A stretch of 64,000 bases of DNA from Marthasterias glacialis. Taxonomy: Eukaryota > Echinodermata > Asteroidea > Forcipulatida > Asteriidae. The stretch's first letter is position 1; each line of letters opens with the position of its first letter. The stretch is from contig OU452225.1 of the NCBI GenBank assembly GCA_911728455.2, positions 23,718,495 to 23,782,494 on the forward strand, in the 5' to 3' direction. Positions 1 through 12,800 of this stretch are shown here, in pieces. Position numbers and translations under genes: made by a program. Below the pieces are notes generated by a model. It was not told where the DNA came from and searched no databases. It saw only the letters and a list, made by a program, of their open reading frames with translations.

Positions 1-5
1 AACGA

Positions 6-190
6 GTATAGAGCGCCGAAGGCGCAAAATAGGGAACTCTGGCAGGAACTCGATCAGTGCAGACAATGACCATTGCTGTCAATGGGAAACAAAACATTCA
101 CTTGCCGAAATGGCGCCCATTCGTATTTCACGTTTCAACAATAGATAAAGCTCTAGTTCCCCATCTTGCGCCTTCAGCGCCCTATAATCT
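6..190. repeat. Short inverted-repeat element (MITE-like)
   Basis: The two ends are inverted copies of each other over about 30 bases: the left end has agcgccgaaggcgcaaaat and the reverse complement of the right end has gcgctgaaggcgcaagat, both followed by ggga/ggggaact. The interior has no coding potential. This is the structure of a non-autonomous DNA transposon. The target duplication was not resolved because the left end is at the window edge. Confidence 0.6.
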
Positions 191-976
191 TTGGGTAGCA
201 CCATGGAAGTAATATCCATAAGTTGTCATGTATTTCTGAAACGAACCGCCGGTGTAACAACTGGTTGTATATTTCAACCATTATGATCGCCAGACTATCA
301 GTTTAATATTACACCACCAGTTCTTTTCCAAGCTATCACAACTTACTAGTGATTTCACTTCTGCTTTTTTTTTATCAACAGCCATTTTCCTTTAGCCTTC
401 CTATGCTTACCACTCAGTGTGTTCATAATCTGTTCCTTGTTCTGTGTTACCTATTTGTCTTGCCTCCATGTCGTGTCGTTTGTCTTGGTTGTCTTTTACG
501 AGCTTTGCCTTACTCCGACAGCCTCATATTCTCTTTATTTCTGCTGTACATGTTAGGTTACTATCTCCTCCCCTTCATTTGCCTTACTTCATTCTTATCG
601 ATGCAAATATTTTTAGTCATGTCAAATTTTAAAAAGAGTAGTATGAAAAAAACATAATAGAATTTACACTAGCGTAACCGCACCATACCATGTTTGTTCT
701 TTTACTCGTTATACATTTTGAGGCTTCTATGTAGTCTTAGAAAGCAATTAATGTTTTTTCCAAACTATAACTAAAATGGTAGCAATCTTAGAAAGCAATA
801 TACATTTTATGGAAACTATAACTCTCATAGTAGCAGAATGTTAGTTTCAGACTCTTTTGTTGTTGTTCTCATTTGCCAAAATTTGGACCTCAACGGGCCA
901 ATAACAGACTGAAATGGCTTAACCCTCATCCATCAAAAAGCTTTTGCTTATCAATTTGTTTTCTTCTTTTTATCAG
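191..976. other. Intron of the NAGLU-like gene, no coding exon seen
   Basis: AT-rich sequence upstream of the first visible NAGLU exon. Open frames of 62 and 102 codons around 349-657 are low-complexity, hydrophobic and lack splice context or family similarity. I see no upstream NAGLU exon here, so the preceding exon probably lies left of the window. Confidence 0.5.
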
Positions 977-3496
977 CACAACTTTGGATAAATTTCTCGA
1001 CTTGATATTGGATCTGGATACGATATTGTCAACGGACTCCCGCTGGTTGCTTGGCATCTGGTTAGAGGCAGCTAAAGCAGTAGGGTCAACTGTACAGGTA
1101 TGACGTGCTTGTCATGACTAAAGGTCACCACATGAGGGCGGTCAGTCCGAAGAGCAGGCAAAAAAGCACCATTGTGTTTAAAGATATTGTAATTATTTTG
1201 TTTAACCCTTTTTATAATTTTTTTTTAAATTAATTTTTTTGCAGGAGAAGAAATGGCTGGAGTATAATGCCAGGAACCAGCTAACACTATGGGGGCCAAG
1301 TGGCGAGGTTTGTTAACGATAGTGATAACTTATGTTTCCATTTTGGATTGAAATAAACGTAGTTTAGTTCTATTTTGCAAATAATGAGACGTATTTGTAC
1401 CACGAATTTCCCCATTTATGTCACTTGCTTCCGACTTATGTTATGGACCCACGATCATAAACTCAAAGTGGTATAACCTTGTGTATCATTTTAATAATAT
1501 ATTTAAATAGCAATAATTTTCAAGAATTTCCAAAACACGAATAATAATTATCTAAAATTCATATTTATATAAACTTTGTATCACGGAGATGAACTAAGCG
1601 AAGTTTTGTTTATAAATCGTTCAATGTCTTTATCTTGTCCTTCCTTAGATTCGAGATTACGCAAACAAACACTGGGCAGGACTTGTGAAAACGTACGTTG
1701 AACAATCTGTCAAATTATTTACATTTATTCCTTGCAAGCGTACCCTACTCATGCTCTTGAGAGTTCGTAGAAAGGGTCTTGACTTGTCCTGAATCGAAAT
1801 TTCTCAATGTTTCCTATATTGACATACTATCTACTTTTCTAAAAACAAAACGAAATTCCTATTTTGTATCATTTTCCAGACAAATTTATTCCTAGACATA
1901 TGGTGGTTATTTTACCAATAAATATTATCAACAAAAAAGTACAACTATTGTGGAAAAGAGGGGTGTTTCTTGCATGATTTGGCAGCAATTTATACCACTG
2001 AACATTGTACTTTTCACAGAGTTCCACGACAATGATCTCGATTCATTATTTGATTACTTGTTGAGAAGTAACTGAACTTAGTGCGTTGAAACAGCTAGAA
2101 TACGCTGCATGTAGGCCTATTTTATAGTAGACCGATCCATTAAGCCCCGCCCCTAAACTATTTACCAATCACAACATTGGCTACATCATCACTGTACACG
2201 TGGGCAGCACCATGTGCGTCTCACCAATGCCATACTACACGACATATAGGATTTTATCGTGTCGGACTTTTGTCGTACTTTCAGTGGCGTACCCAAGGCT
2301 GTGATTGGTAAACGCGTAATAGGGGGCGGGGCTTAATGGATCGGTCTATTATTGCTGTTGAGATTATTACAAATGATAACTTAAATCCGTCTCCTGCTGA
2401 ATCTTTTTTGTAATTGCAATTTGCAGATTCTATTACCGCAGATGGGAGATGTTCGCCTTCCAAGTCGAGGAAGCGTTATTCACCAAGAAGACATTTGACC
2501 CCGCTCATTTCCAGGAGCTGTGTTTTAATCTTATAGAAAAACCATGGACGACAGAGACGAATAAATTTACAACCAAACCTATAGGTAAAGATATTTAGCT
2601 GATTAAAGGGGCTATGTCGTCATGATTATAGCAGTAATGGAAAAACCCAGTTACTACGCGCGCGTGCGCGCCGATGGTCTCATCACAGTTTGACAAAGAC
2701 GGCACCCTTTGTGATTTGACCGCAAGTGCGCGCGTGTGCAGTATCTGGGTGAGAGTTCATCTTTCCATGCACCGCCTCAGGTCTGCTATAATCATGACGA
2801 ACGACACAGCCCCTTTAAACATTAAAGTTTAAATTAAATTTATTCATGTTTACATAATAGCGCACCCTAAAGTTGCCTTCAATGAATGTATAGATTGTTA
2901 ATTAAAAACTGAGTGTTTATGAAGCTACTTGATGATTTTGTTCACAAGGACGCCTTTTCCCGCCCTTAAAATGCTTATTATAATATTGGACATTAATATA
3001 GCGCTGGTATCCTCCAATTTTGAGGCCTCATGGTGCATGAACATTATTATTACTCCGTTCACTGGGCCATTTGTTTAACTATGTTGTGCATTAAGCTAAA
3101 ACAATCAACCATCTCTGCCCTAACGGGTACCCATTACTCCTGGGTGAAGGGAAGCAATTAGAGTTAAGGTCTCCCTCATGGACACAGTAGTGTCATGTTC
3201 GGGATTCGAACCCACAACCCAATGACTTAGCCACCAGAAATCGAGTCTGGTGCTCTAAACTGCTCAACCACTACACGCCATAATGAAATAAATCAAAGCT
3301 ATTTCAGTTTCTTAGAAACTCAAAGCCGCATTTTGTTCATGTTGTTTTTTCCCCGTGTGTTTCAGGTGACACATCTGAAGTGTCGCAGCTGTTGTTTGAG
3401 AAATACCAGGAGGATCTGAGTTTTTATGCCACACGCCACAACCCAATCAACATGAATACTACCAGCGGGCAAGGTCTCAGCTATATCCGTCCATAA
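977..3496 (+). CDS. NAGLU: Alpha-N-acetylglucosaminidase (NAGLU-like), last five coding exons
   Basis: Five exons with GT-AG borders join in frame: 977-1097, 1245-1307, 1649-1692, 2427-2584 and 3366-3496, the last ending in TAA. NAGLU is the lysosomal glycosidase that removes terminal N-acetylglucosamine during heparan sulfate breakdown. The visible part matches the C-terminal helical domain of the family. Landmarks in order are a DSRWLLGIWLEAAKA helix, NARNQLTLWGPSGE, DYANKHWAGLVK, a YYRRWEMF segment and a final GDTSEVSQLLFEKY helix before the stop. LTLWGP followed by DYANK is diagnostic of the family. Exon phases agree at every junction (0, 0, 2, 1), and the first exon begins with the last base of a split codon, so the gene continues to the left. 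The catalytic domain is not in the window. The C-terminus, about 20 residues after the last helix, is not conserved. Introns 3 and 4 hold MITEs and a SINE. No clear polyadenylation signal was identified. Confidence 0.93.
2128..2348. repeat. MITE family A, copy 1
   Basis: Terminal inverted repeats of about 25 bases: tagaccgatccattaagccc at the left and its near-perfect reverse complement at the right, ending ggcttaatggatcggtcta. The interior is non-coding. A second, more diverged copy lies at 37920-38188. It sits in the intron between the third and fourth visible NAGLU exons. Confidence 0.8.
2607..2814. repeat. MITE family B (piggyBac-like), copy 1
   Basis: The ends are inverted repeats: aggggctatgtcgtcatgat at the left, and the right end closes with the complement. 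Both sides are flanked by TTAA (2603-2606 and 2815-2818), the target duplication typical of piggyBac-type transposons. The centre is rich in CG and GC steps (gcgcgcgtgcgcgc). A second copy, also flanked by TTAA, is at 38748-38975. It lies in the last NAGLU intron. Confidence 0.8.
3101..3280 (-). repeat. tRNA-derived SINE, copy 1
   Basis: Read on the minus strand, the head resembles a tRNA with a long variable arm: a box A-like stretch gtggttgagcagtttagagc and a box B gtgggttcgaatccc. The body that follows matches the SINE at 39568-39850 in segments such as attgcttc, gggtacc and atggttgat. It lies in the last NAGLU intron. Calling it a SINE rather than a tRNA gene rests on the shared body. Confidence 0.7.
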
Positions 3497-3551
3497 AACG
3501 AACCGTTATCCCGCCCATCATTCTAATCTTAGTCTGGTGTGTATTCTACCA

Positions 3552-3686
3552 GACCGTGCATGTCTCGCGAGTATCCGAACGTTTTTTCGAACCTTTGGTT
3601 CCCACATACAATACTTTGACATGTGAAGGAAATCTCGCACTTTAACGAGTTTCAACATTTGAATACTCGCGAGATCCGCACAGTCT
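3552..3686. repeat. Imperfect inverted repeat
   Basis: Two arms containing ctcgcgagtat and atactcgcgag, with gaccgtgc / gcacagtc at the outer ends, face each other across about 80 bases. It starts just after the NAGLU stop codon, so it would lie in the 3' UTR if the transcript extends that far. Probably a degraded foldback element. Confidence 0.45.
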
Positions 3687-3737
3687 TTAGGAAAAAGTAA
3701 TAAGTTTAGTTTTCACTTCAAAGAAAGCATACTGGTT

Positions 3738-4260
3738 GCTACAGATCCCCTACACTGACGTCACACTCAGCTACTCTAGTCTGCCCGCGGTCTGCCATTT
3801 TGGGAGTCAATGGAAGACTTCTCAAGAACACTAGTTGGCAGCAGACAGACCTTTCTTTTGCAACTTCACGGCCCGAGTTTTTGCCAACCAAAATGGAGAA
3901 ACTACGGGGAGCCATCAATGCAAAGCAAAAACAGATAATCACAACTTGTTAAAATGTTAACTAAAAGTAAACAAATTGTTTAGAAAATGTTGGAAACAAA
4001 CCAACCAATAATGGGATTTATTTTCTTTAAACAGAAAGTTTTCAATATTGCTGAATTTGGTCACAACGTCTGTCAACAAATTTGAATGTTTTGCTACGTC
4101 CATGCCAACCAGTACGGTTTGTTTATCAACAATAGGAAGATCTATATCCATTGTTCTCGGAAATGTGTGCAAGCTCATAGGTATTTAAACAATGACAATT
4201 TACCTGGTGAGTCTGCTGCCATCTATCGTTCCAAAGTCTCCATTTGCACGTAAAGGTATT
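3738..4260. repeat. Dispersed repeat shared with 11930-12070
   Basis: Segments such as ggcagcagac, ccattgttctcggaaa, atttaaacaatgac and cctatcgttccaaagtc recur in the same order at 11930-12070, and a weaker relative starts at 15239 (cgctctcggaaatt). No transposase or clear termini were recognised. The remaining part is unremarkable. Confidence 0.45.
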
Positions 4261-5276
4261 GTGGTGAGCGTGTAAACGCGCACTAAACAGTATAACATAA
4301 ATAGCGAAGCTGACTCCTAAAATGGTTTGTCCAAGACTGATTGTGCCTAATCTCGAACTCTGTTTATGGGACTAATCCCTGTGGGTAATTGGGGTGATTT
4401 TGATATTTCTGAGCTGTTTCATCATCATCAAGAAAGTACGCATGGCTGTTCTTGGTGCTAAATCCTGGGCCCAATATCGTAACACTGTTCAGCACCAAAG
4501 AATCTTGCTGGACAGAAACAGGTTACCAGCCAAAATGCAACGTAATGCATATTGTTTATACGGCTGGTTCCCGGCTAGTTTTTTTTGCTAAGCATATTTC
4601 TCTGTTAAGCAACCTTTTGAAATCGAGTCCAGAAATTATGTTTTTTTTATTGAAAAGATTTGATAACTGGAAAACCAATAATTAGGCAGATGTGATTAAA
4701 AGTCTACTGTTTAATAACTGAATACTGCAACCATCATAAAAACAAAAACAATACTTATACGCCATCAATGACGCCATTCCATAATAAAGACCATACACAA
4801 AAATCCCTATTTTTAAGTAAAAATATATTTCTTTTACATAAAACACCGTTTACAAACTATATATGAAAGATTCCTTTATCAAAAGCTGCAGCCGTAAATA
4901 AAAAATAACACACCATTTCATTATTGTAATTAAGAACGCATTGAAGAAGAAAAAACGTCAAAAAACTTCTAGTTTATAATATTGTCCACCATGGACTAAT
5001 GCTGTCTTTGACCAAATGCTTTGGGCCTTTTTGTGAGGTGAACTTTTATTGTACTTTTCATATGCTTCTGATATTAATATAACTATGAATGAAATCATGC
5101 AAATGATCGTGGAATGATCTTTCAAAAAGAAGTATATTCTATAAGATTTTACGAAAATTTTGAGTCAAATTTATTTCTCTGTATATTAAACTAATGTAAA
5201 AAAAGGTAAAAAATAAAATAAAGCTTTACAAATTGTTAGTTTTATAGTCACCTTTCACATGTGTAATGCTCTTACA
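4261..5276. other. AT-rich intergenic DNA
   Basis: Between the NAGLU 3' end and the next MITE. A stretch at 4440-4640 (gggcccaat, gcttagcaa-like runs, caggttaccagcc) resembles the MITE at 7921-8107 and is probably a degraded relative. Nothing else is recognisable, and the short open frames here have no support. Confidence 0.4.
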
Positions 5277-5280
5277 TTAA

Positions 5281-5596
5281 AGCCCCTGCTCAACATTGGT
5301 AAAGTGTCTAAAAATGCTTCCATTCTTTGCACAAATCAAGATGTATATAATAAAACCAACTTGTGAAAATGTCAGCTCATTTTGTTGTTTCGTTTGCGAG
5401 AAAAGTTTTTGTCTCACATGAGACGAAAATTAACGATGGATCAAGTTATTTCATTTATTATTCAAAAACGATAACACTTCAGGGCAGAACTATTTCAAGG
5501 AAAGTTTTCTACCATCATTTTCTTTATACCATGTAAGGTATACGTAAATCTGTGAACATTTATGTTTTTCTTTCTTATCAATATTGAGGTGGGGCT
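5281..5596. repeat. MITE family C (TTAA-flanked), copy 1
   Basis: Begins agcccctgctcaacattggt and ends with the complement (ccaatattgaggtggggct in diverged form), flanked on both sides by TTAA (5277-5280, 5597-5600). The interior has the palindrome gtctcacatgagac. A second copy is at 16927-17264, and interior fragments recur near 19690 and 34630-34750. The ends and target site fit a non-autonomous piggyBac-like element. Confidence 0.75.
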
Positions 5597-5627
5597 TTAA
5601 AATAGAATCAAATTTGGAGTGAATAGA

Positions 5628-5712
5628 GAACAATTTACCTGAGCGAGATTTGAATCTGCGACCTCTGGATTTACGCGCCATGTACGCGACCAATTGAGCT
5701 AACAAGCACTTC
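5628..5712 (-). repeat. tRNA-like sequence (SINE head or tRNA pseudogene)
   Basis: On the minus strand gttagctcaattggtcgcgt (box A-like) is followed by ggtcgcagattcaaatct (box B-like) at tRNA spacing. The acceptor arms do not pair convincingly, so a functional tRNA is unlikely. Confidence 0.5.
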
Positions 5713-6819
5713 GTTGGATTTCTACTTATTTGATCGGGGAATTAAGCTATAAACCGAAATGGAAACTGACTGGTTACATATGAAATCACATGGTACATTA
5801 AACAGAATAACATTTTACGGACATTGTCTTGTTTCCTGCCACCCTTATAAATTTTACGAATTTTATTAAATCTAGCTGCATTTTACCCAGTGTACGTGCT
5901 AATAACATAAATGAACATTATGATAAAATATTGAAAGGAAATTGTCGAATATGCTCTCTGTGCTTCTGCGTAAATGCAAGGATTTCATGATTTTGGAAGG
6001 ACTGAAAGATTCTCGGACGACTCTTGATAAAAATCTTAGGTCAGGTGTTACACACGGTTGAAAACAGAGACGCAACATTCCAGGGCCGATGTCACCATCG
6101 CGGAAGCCCTAGCTGCACCGGAAGTTTTAAATGTAGGTGAGTTTTCTTTTAAGCTATTTTAGTTGAAACGATTTCAACCAGTATAAAGTGTTTTGACTTG
6201 ACCGTGTACGAACTCAACAAGAAACTGAAGGCGGGGGCGGGGGGCGGGGGTGGGTGTCCGACTCGTAACGATGTTGACGACAACGAGCTGGGAACGTTTC
6301 GGATATTTTCGGGAAAGGGGGAATTCTTTCTTTTGGGTCACGTGACATTGGGGGATACCGAACCCTAAAATCAACAGAGAATAGTCAGAGATTATTGGGT
6401 CTGGGAACCAGACTAGGAAAATTACAACTGTTTTTTTTAACAACGGGCTAAGTCATTGAATTTATAGTTAGACGCCAAAGGAATTTCAGAGAATCAGATA
6501 AAAAAAATCTAATTGGTTTTGCTCTAAAAAAAAAAATGAAATTAAACAAATCCTTCACTGGACCAGTATGACATCAATAAACCATAATGTAGCCAGTTGC
6601 GTGTAGTATTTTGTATCTATTTGAGAACAATATTGCGCAATACAAATGCAATATACACTAAATGAAGTAAAACATTAAATCCTTTTTTATATAACAAGAA
6701 ATGTTACCGTCATATTTAACTTTAAATGATTATATTATTATTGTGTAGACCATTTTTCTGTTGTTATTAAACTTGGGAGTGGATCATGCGCGCCCATTTT
6801 GTGATTCTCTCAGACAACT
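5713..6819. other. Intergenic DNA and probable SLC1 3' flank
   Basis: Non-coding AT-rich sequence with a G-rich patch at 6225-6255. The part next to 6819 should be the 3' UTR of the minus-strand transporter. I did not find a canonical AATAAA close to its stop codon. Confidence 0.4.
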
Positions 6820-9800
6820 TTAGAACTTGGTGTTATACTCTTTCCGATCCGGGTAATACTCTGTATCCGGGTCATTCTTGAAGAGGTCACGACCTGCTGG
6901 TTCTTCCAGGGCGGTGAGGCGGTCTTTAGACCGGTAGTAGACGACACCAGCTCCGAAGGCGTCTCCAGCTACGTTGACGGTAGTGCGGATACGGTCACTT
7001 TTTAATACAAGGAAGAAAAAAAATCAGTCGACAAAAAGTGAAAAGACAGTGTATGATGAATTTTATATAAAGTGTTTACCGATGCCAATCCTTCAGAGAA
7101 GTTGTTTTCATCTTAAACACTAAAAAATCATTTGAAGACCCACAAGTTCACTGTTGATTATTTCGATTACAACCATCGGAATAAGAGAGTGCACAAAATC
7201 CCGACAGGACTATTCTTTTCTACGTTTTTACAAAAACGGGACTAATTTGATGAAATGGAAATTAACATGTTGGTTATTTGGTGTGAATTGTTGAAATCTA
7301 GAGGCTGGAAACAAATTTCTCTTCCAACAACCAATGATGTACTATTCCTTTTAAGACAAGAATTACCGGAGTTTTAGCGCCAACATTTCATGAGATAAAG
7401 TTGTTATTTTATGTTTACAAAAAGAGTGATCTCAATTCAAGGGTATTTCCTTGCAGGCGAGATATTGCACTGGTCATATGGAATATTTCCAATTTCCTAT
7501 CATAACTTCCACATAAGTTCAAGAGTTATATCAACAGCACCTGAACAAGTTTGAGTTGTGTCCACATTCTTCATGTATCAAAATTGCTTACAAATGGTCT
7601 AGTGCAATCTGCATGAAATAATAAGTTTTCACGTGGTCTTCCATTGAGCTCTGTACAAATCTTGCCTGCAGAAAGTCCAGGCTTTGAGGCTGTTTTGTAA
7701 ACATGTGATGTCACAGGCTACATTGTCTGTAAAATTATCTCCAAAAGCTGTTGTGGTGCTATTTGTGTGTTTGAATGACGGAGGGATGCTAATTGTAAAC
7801 TAATTTAAGAGCCGGGACAATTTTAACCCAATGGCTTTTGAAAGTCAGCTGTTTCGTCAGTAAATTGAAAACGGACACTTTCGTTGCATGTCGTCGAAGA
7901 GGCTGAAGATCCAAATGCCAGGGCCTCGTTTCATAAAGCCTGTCAGCACAGAAACTTGTTAAGCACAGCAAAATCTTGCTAAGCAAAAACAGGTTACCAG
8001 CCAACATTCTATTATGTTTACACTGTTGTGACTGGTGCTCAACTTATTTTTTGCTTAGCAAAGAAATTTGCAGTGTTTTTGCTAAACAGCTTTATGAAAT
8101 TGGCCCCAGATCATAAACCCTTGCCTTAATTTTCAAAAATAGACCTTTGGCGAAGGGCAAGGCGTTGAGAGAACCATTGAGGTTTGATTTTACCACTCAC
8201 ACCTAAGAGAATACAAGTCTAACCCACGAGGAATGCAAGTATGCAAGATAATGTAACAAGAATGTGTACGCACAATGTAGATGCTTTTTCATTGTTCAGC
8301 GCAGTTGCTCATTTGAATATTCACGTCATTCAGAGCGGTGTAAGGGCCCGGGCATGACCATTCATTCAGTATGAGAACAGTATGGCGGACTGGCTCAAGT
8401 GCAACGTCTCTGCATAACAGGTAATCAATCTTGTTTATCAGTTTACAAGAGTTCCAATCCATATTTACCGAGTCTCGAGTCTCGGAAATTCTGGTTATCA
8501 ATTTAGGTCACAACAGAAAGGCAATTTGACACACCAATGCCCAAGTAGGATTAACTGTGCATGGTGGAGATACAATCTAGTAAGGTTTGCAGTAACACCA
8601 TGAACATGAGTAGGATTTGAAACTTTGCATGGTGGAGATACAATCTAGTAAGGTTTGCAGTAACACCATGTACATGAGTAGGATTTGAAACTTTGCATGA
8701 TGGAGATACAATCTAGTAAGGTTTGCAGTAACACCATGTACATGAGTAGGATTTGAAACTTTGCATGGTGGAGATACAATCTAGTAAGGTTTGCAGTAAC
8801 ACCATGTACATGAGTAGGATTTGAAACTTTGCATGGTGGAGATACAATCTAGTAAGGTTTGCAGTAACACCATGTACATGAGTAGGATTTGAAACTTTGC
8901 ATGGTGGAGATACAATCTAGTAAGGTTTGCAGTAACACCATGTACATGAGTAGGATTTGAAACTTTGCATGGTGGAGATACAATCTAGTAAGGTTTGCAG
9001 TAACACCATGTACATGAGTAGGATTTGAAACTTTGCATGGTGGAGATACAATCTAGTTAGGTTTGCAGTAACACCATGTACATGAGTAGGATTTGAAACT
9101 TTGCATGGTGGAGATACAATCTAGTTAGGTTTGCAGTAACACCATGTACATGAGTAGGATTTGAAACTTTGCATGGTGGAGATACAATCTGGTAAGGTTT
9201 GCAGTAACACCATGTACATGAGTAGGATTTGAAACTTTGCATGGTGGAGATACAATCTAGTAAGGTTTGTGGTAACACCATGTACTTGGGTAGGATTAGA
9301 AACTTTACATGGTGGAGATACAATCTAGTAAGGTTTGCAGTAACACCATGTACATGAGTAGGATTTGAAACTTTGCATGGTGGAGATACAATCTAGTAAG
9401 GTTTGCTGTAACACCATGTACATGAGTAGGATTTGAAACTTTGCATGGTGGAGATACAATCTAGTAATGTTTGCAGTAACACCATGTACATGAGTAGAAT
9501 TTGAAACTTTGTATGGTGGGAATACAATCTAATAAATTGTGAAGAGACACCATGTATACAAAACTCTCTCTATGGTGGTTCTGAATAGAACTTGTTAATT
9601 TCAACCCTTCCACGATAGGAGACATAATCACTACTTTGCTTTTCACAATAGAGGCCGAACAAACAAGACTTGAAATCAAGTCGGTGTTTGCCGTAACACC
9701 TCACAATTTATGTATCTGCACGGTGTAAAATTATAATCGTTCGTTATTGGTCGTTATTACAGCGAACAGGCTTTGAGAATCACTCTTCCACAACACGTGA

Positions 9801-12800
9801 TAGGGGTAATACGTGAGCGCAAGTTTACGCTTTGACAACGAGGGGGCGCTATCACAAATAATAACGACTTGATTTCAAGACTAGGGTGGGACATGCTCGA
9901 TAGCACATGGAACATGATAGCTGCAAATCGTCCCCTTGTCAAGCTCGTCACTAAGCCTTTCGTCCGGTAATTTCTAATCGAACTTGAAAAACAAAACGGG
10001 GTCTGCCGGTCTGTCGGCATGCGCGTTCTTTAAGTCACGAACGGATGATGATAACGAGCATTATCTTTTTATTATACCAATTTTCGCTTCGATTCGAATA
10101 CTAATATAAGTACTTACAGGAACCAGTCGATGACTATAATGAGAGTGACGTCATCAGCGGGAAGACCAACCGCGTTGAGTACAATGACCAGCGTGACCAG
10201 ACCAGCCTGGGGTATTCCTGCAGCCCCCACGCTTGCCAAGGTGGCCGTCACGCTGTTGGAAAGAAACAAATGATTGAAACTAGCCGTCAAGCGATTAATG
10301 TTGTTCACATACAATCGTAGCTACCCAAGAATAAACAAAAGTACTCAAAGAACAGCAGAGGGATTAAACCAGCAACACTTTTAGAGTATTTAGCATTGTT
10401 TACGGTTGATGTAAATAAACCAAAAGATATTAGGTAGATGTTAATATTTGCATCGGGGGAATGAATATAAATTTCAATTTGTCTTACACCGATGTGTGAT
10501 AAGCACTGTATACTCAGTGCTTTCGAGTCCTGTGGAAACAAAACCACAGGCAACTGTCGAGTTCCCTGTGGTTTTTTTTAACAGGACTCGAAAGCACTGA
10601 GTATACAGTGCTTATCACACATCGGTGTAAGACAAATTGAAATTTATAAACCAAAAGCTACTTTATAAACGGATCCAAGTTGGTTTCACAAAACTTTTTC
10701 AAAGTTGGAAATTTGTTTTTCCTCCAAAAATGGTAGGACGTTTGAGAGCCTGGGATGACACACTCAGATCACCTGCAATCCACTGCGAGAATGTTTTAGC
10801 TATGGTTCCCCATTAAATAATGCGTATCTCCACCAAAAGCATTCCGGTAAGCTCAATGACGTATTGTGGGGAATTCTTATTGTTTGGAATTACTTTACTG
10901 TAGTTTGTGTTGTCTTGTGTTAATTGAAGATTATCACGTGATTCCCCCACCCACTCTGACAGACAGTTGTGATTTCCTCACCGTCACCTATTTTCGATAT
11001 TAATTAAACTTTAAGTTTACTGAAATATTAACCACAATATCATGTACATGGTTTTGTATATATGCCAGCCCACACTAAGTCATAATGTGGTGTGTGCATT
11101 ACACATTGTACAGACAGATACGTGTAGTTTGGTCACCCTCGTCACACAATAGACCTTAATCATGCTGTAACCATATTGGTCATGATCCCTGTATCCAATA
11201 ATAGTAATAATATGCTAATATTCATTGTGCAAAAAGGAACCAGACTATTTGCCCTTCCAGCCCCGGTTTGGTTACATTGGTTTGAATTCGAGAAAATTAA
11301 GATGGCCGCACCATGATAAAGCTCTATTAACCACTGCAGTTAAATGGTTAATTAGTCAGCAACTTGCAAATGCTGCGAGGTTCAGCCCGTGTTCCCCTCT
11401 TTTTTTAACATAGGCTCACCTGACCGTTATGATGGTCGCAATATCAAGTTCCAGTCCGTTGACCTGTGCGATGAAAATGGCCGCCACTGCCTCGTACAGA
11501 GCCGTGCCGTCCATGTTGACAGTCGCACCGATGGGCAGCATGAAACGTGTGACCCGCTTGTCAATATTGTTGTTGTTCTCCAGACAGCTCATAGTCAGGG
11601 GTAGGGTGGCCGAGCTGGGGGGAAAAACAAGTAAAAGTGTGAGATTGAGAATCAAATCAGCGTCACCCATCACTTGGAAATGCAAATATATAAAGGTGCT
11701 GACGAGAATTCATACATGCATATGCTACATTCCTGTATGTAATGTTTCATGTTCAAATCGAAGACTAACAAAATGGGCAGTATGCTCGCTTGATATTACA
11801 ATAAAGTAGAAACTTAGGAAGGCATTGACATTTAATTTAGATCGAGCCATTAGGCAATTTTTTTTTAAATATACAACCTTTAAACTTTTTTGTTTGTTTG
11901 TCCATAAAAAGCAAATGGATAACCTCAATGCAGGAGACTTTTGAGGACGCTTGGTGGCAGCAGACTTTCCATGTTTATCCATCGTTCTCGGAAACAACTA
12001 TTTAAGCAATGACGATTTGCCTCGTATTAAGTCTGCTGACACCTATCGTTCCAAAGTCTTCCACTGACTGTCAGAAACGGTGCCCCTAAAAAATATTCTT
12101 TCACTTGTTGGTTTCACGGTGTATTACACGACCAACCAAGTACACGTTTCTACTTCTACTTCGTTTACTCGGCAGGATCCTCAAGTTAGGACATAAACAC
12201 CGAGGAGCAATCATAGTTAAGTGTCTTACTAAAGGACACAAGTGCCGTGACCGAGACTCGAACCCACACTGTGATGACTCGGCCACCAGAACTTGAATTG
12301 TTCTGTTAAAATTTGAGATTTTAATTCAGTAAAATTAACTTGTACCTCATTGATGAATCCTAGATCTTTTTTTTTTAAGGCGAGAACTATTAATATTTGT
12401 TATGTTAAAATTTGAGATTTTAATTCAGTAAAATTAACTTGTACCTCATTGACAAAGCCTAGATTTTTTTTTAAATTCGAGAACTATTAGTATTTGTGAG
12501 GACCCAGATAATGGGTGTGTCTCATATACCTTGAAGCAGTGGCAAAGGCTGTCATCAGAGCCGGGGACACTCCCTTGATGTAGGTGACCGGGTTCTTACG
12601 GGTGAAGATGAGAAAGATGAGGGGCAGTATTAGTAGGCCGTGGATTAGGAGACCTGAAATGACGGTGACCGAGTACAGACCAATCTGACTGAATACTTTC
12701 ACCCAGTCATCCATGGCCAAGATCTTGCCGAGGATCAGGAAGAAGATACCAATTGGAGAAATCCTACGAAAGAAAAGAAAAAACCCGAACCAGATACGGT

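Noticed and set aside
349..657. 102-codon plus-strand open frame
   Set aside because: Low-complexity hydrophobic translation, inside an intron of the NAGLU-like gene, no family resemblance and no splice support.
8561..9560. Regular repeats resembling a CRISPR array
   Set aside because: The whole 68-base unit repeats with no unique spacers, in an animal intron; it is a satellite.
11429..11809. 126-codon plus-strand frame
   Set aside because: Antisense to SLC1 exon 6; the minus-strand exon explains its openness.
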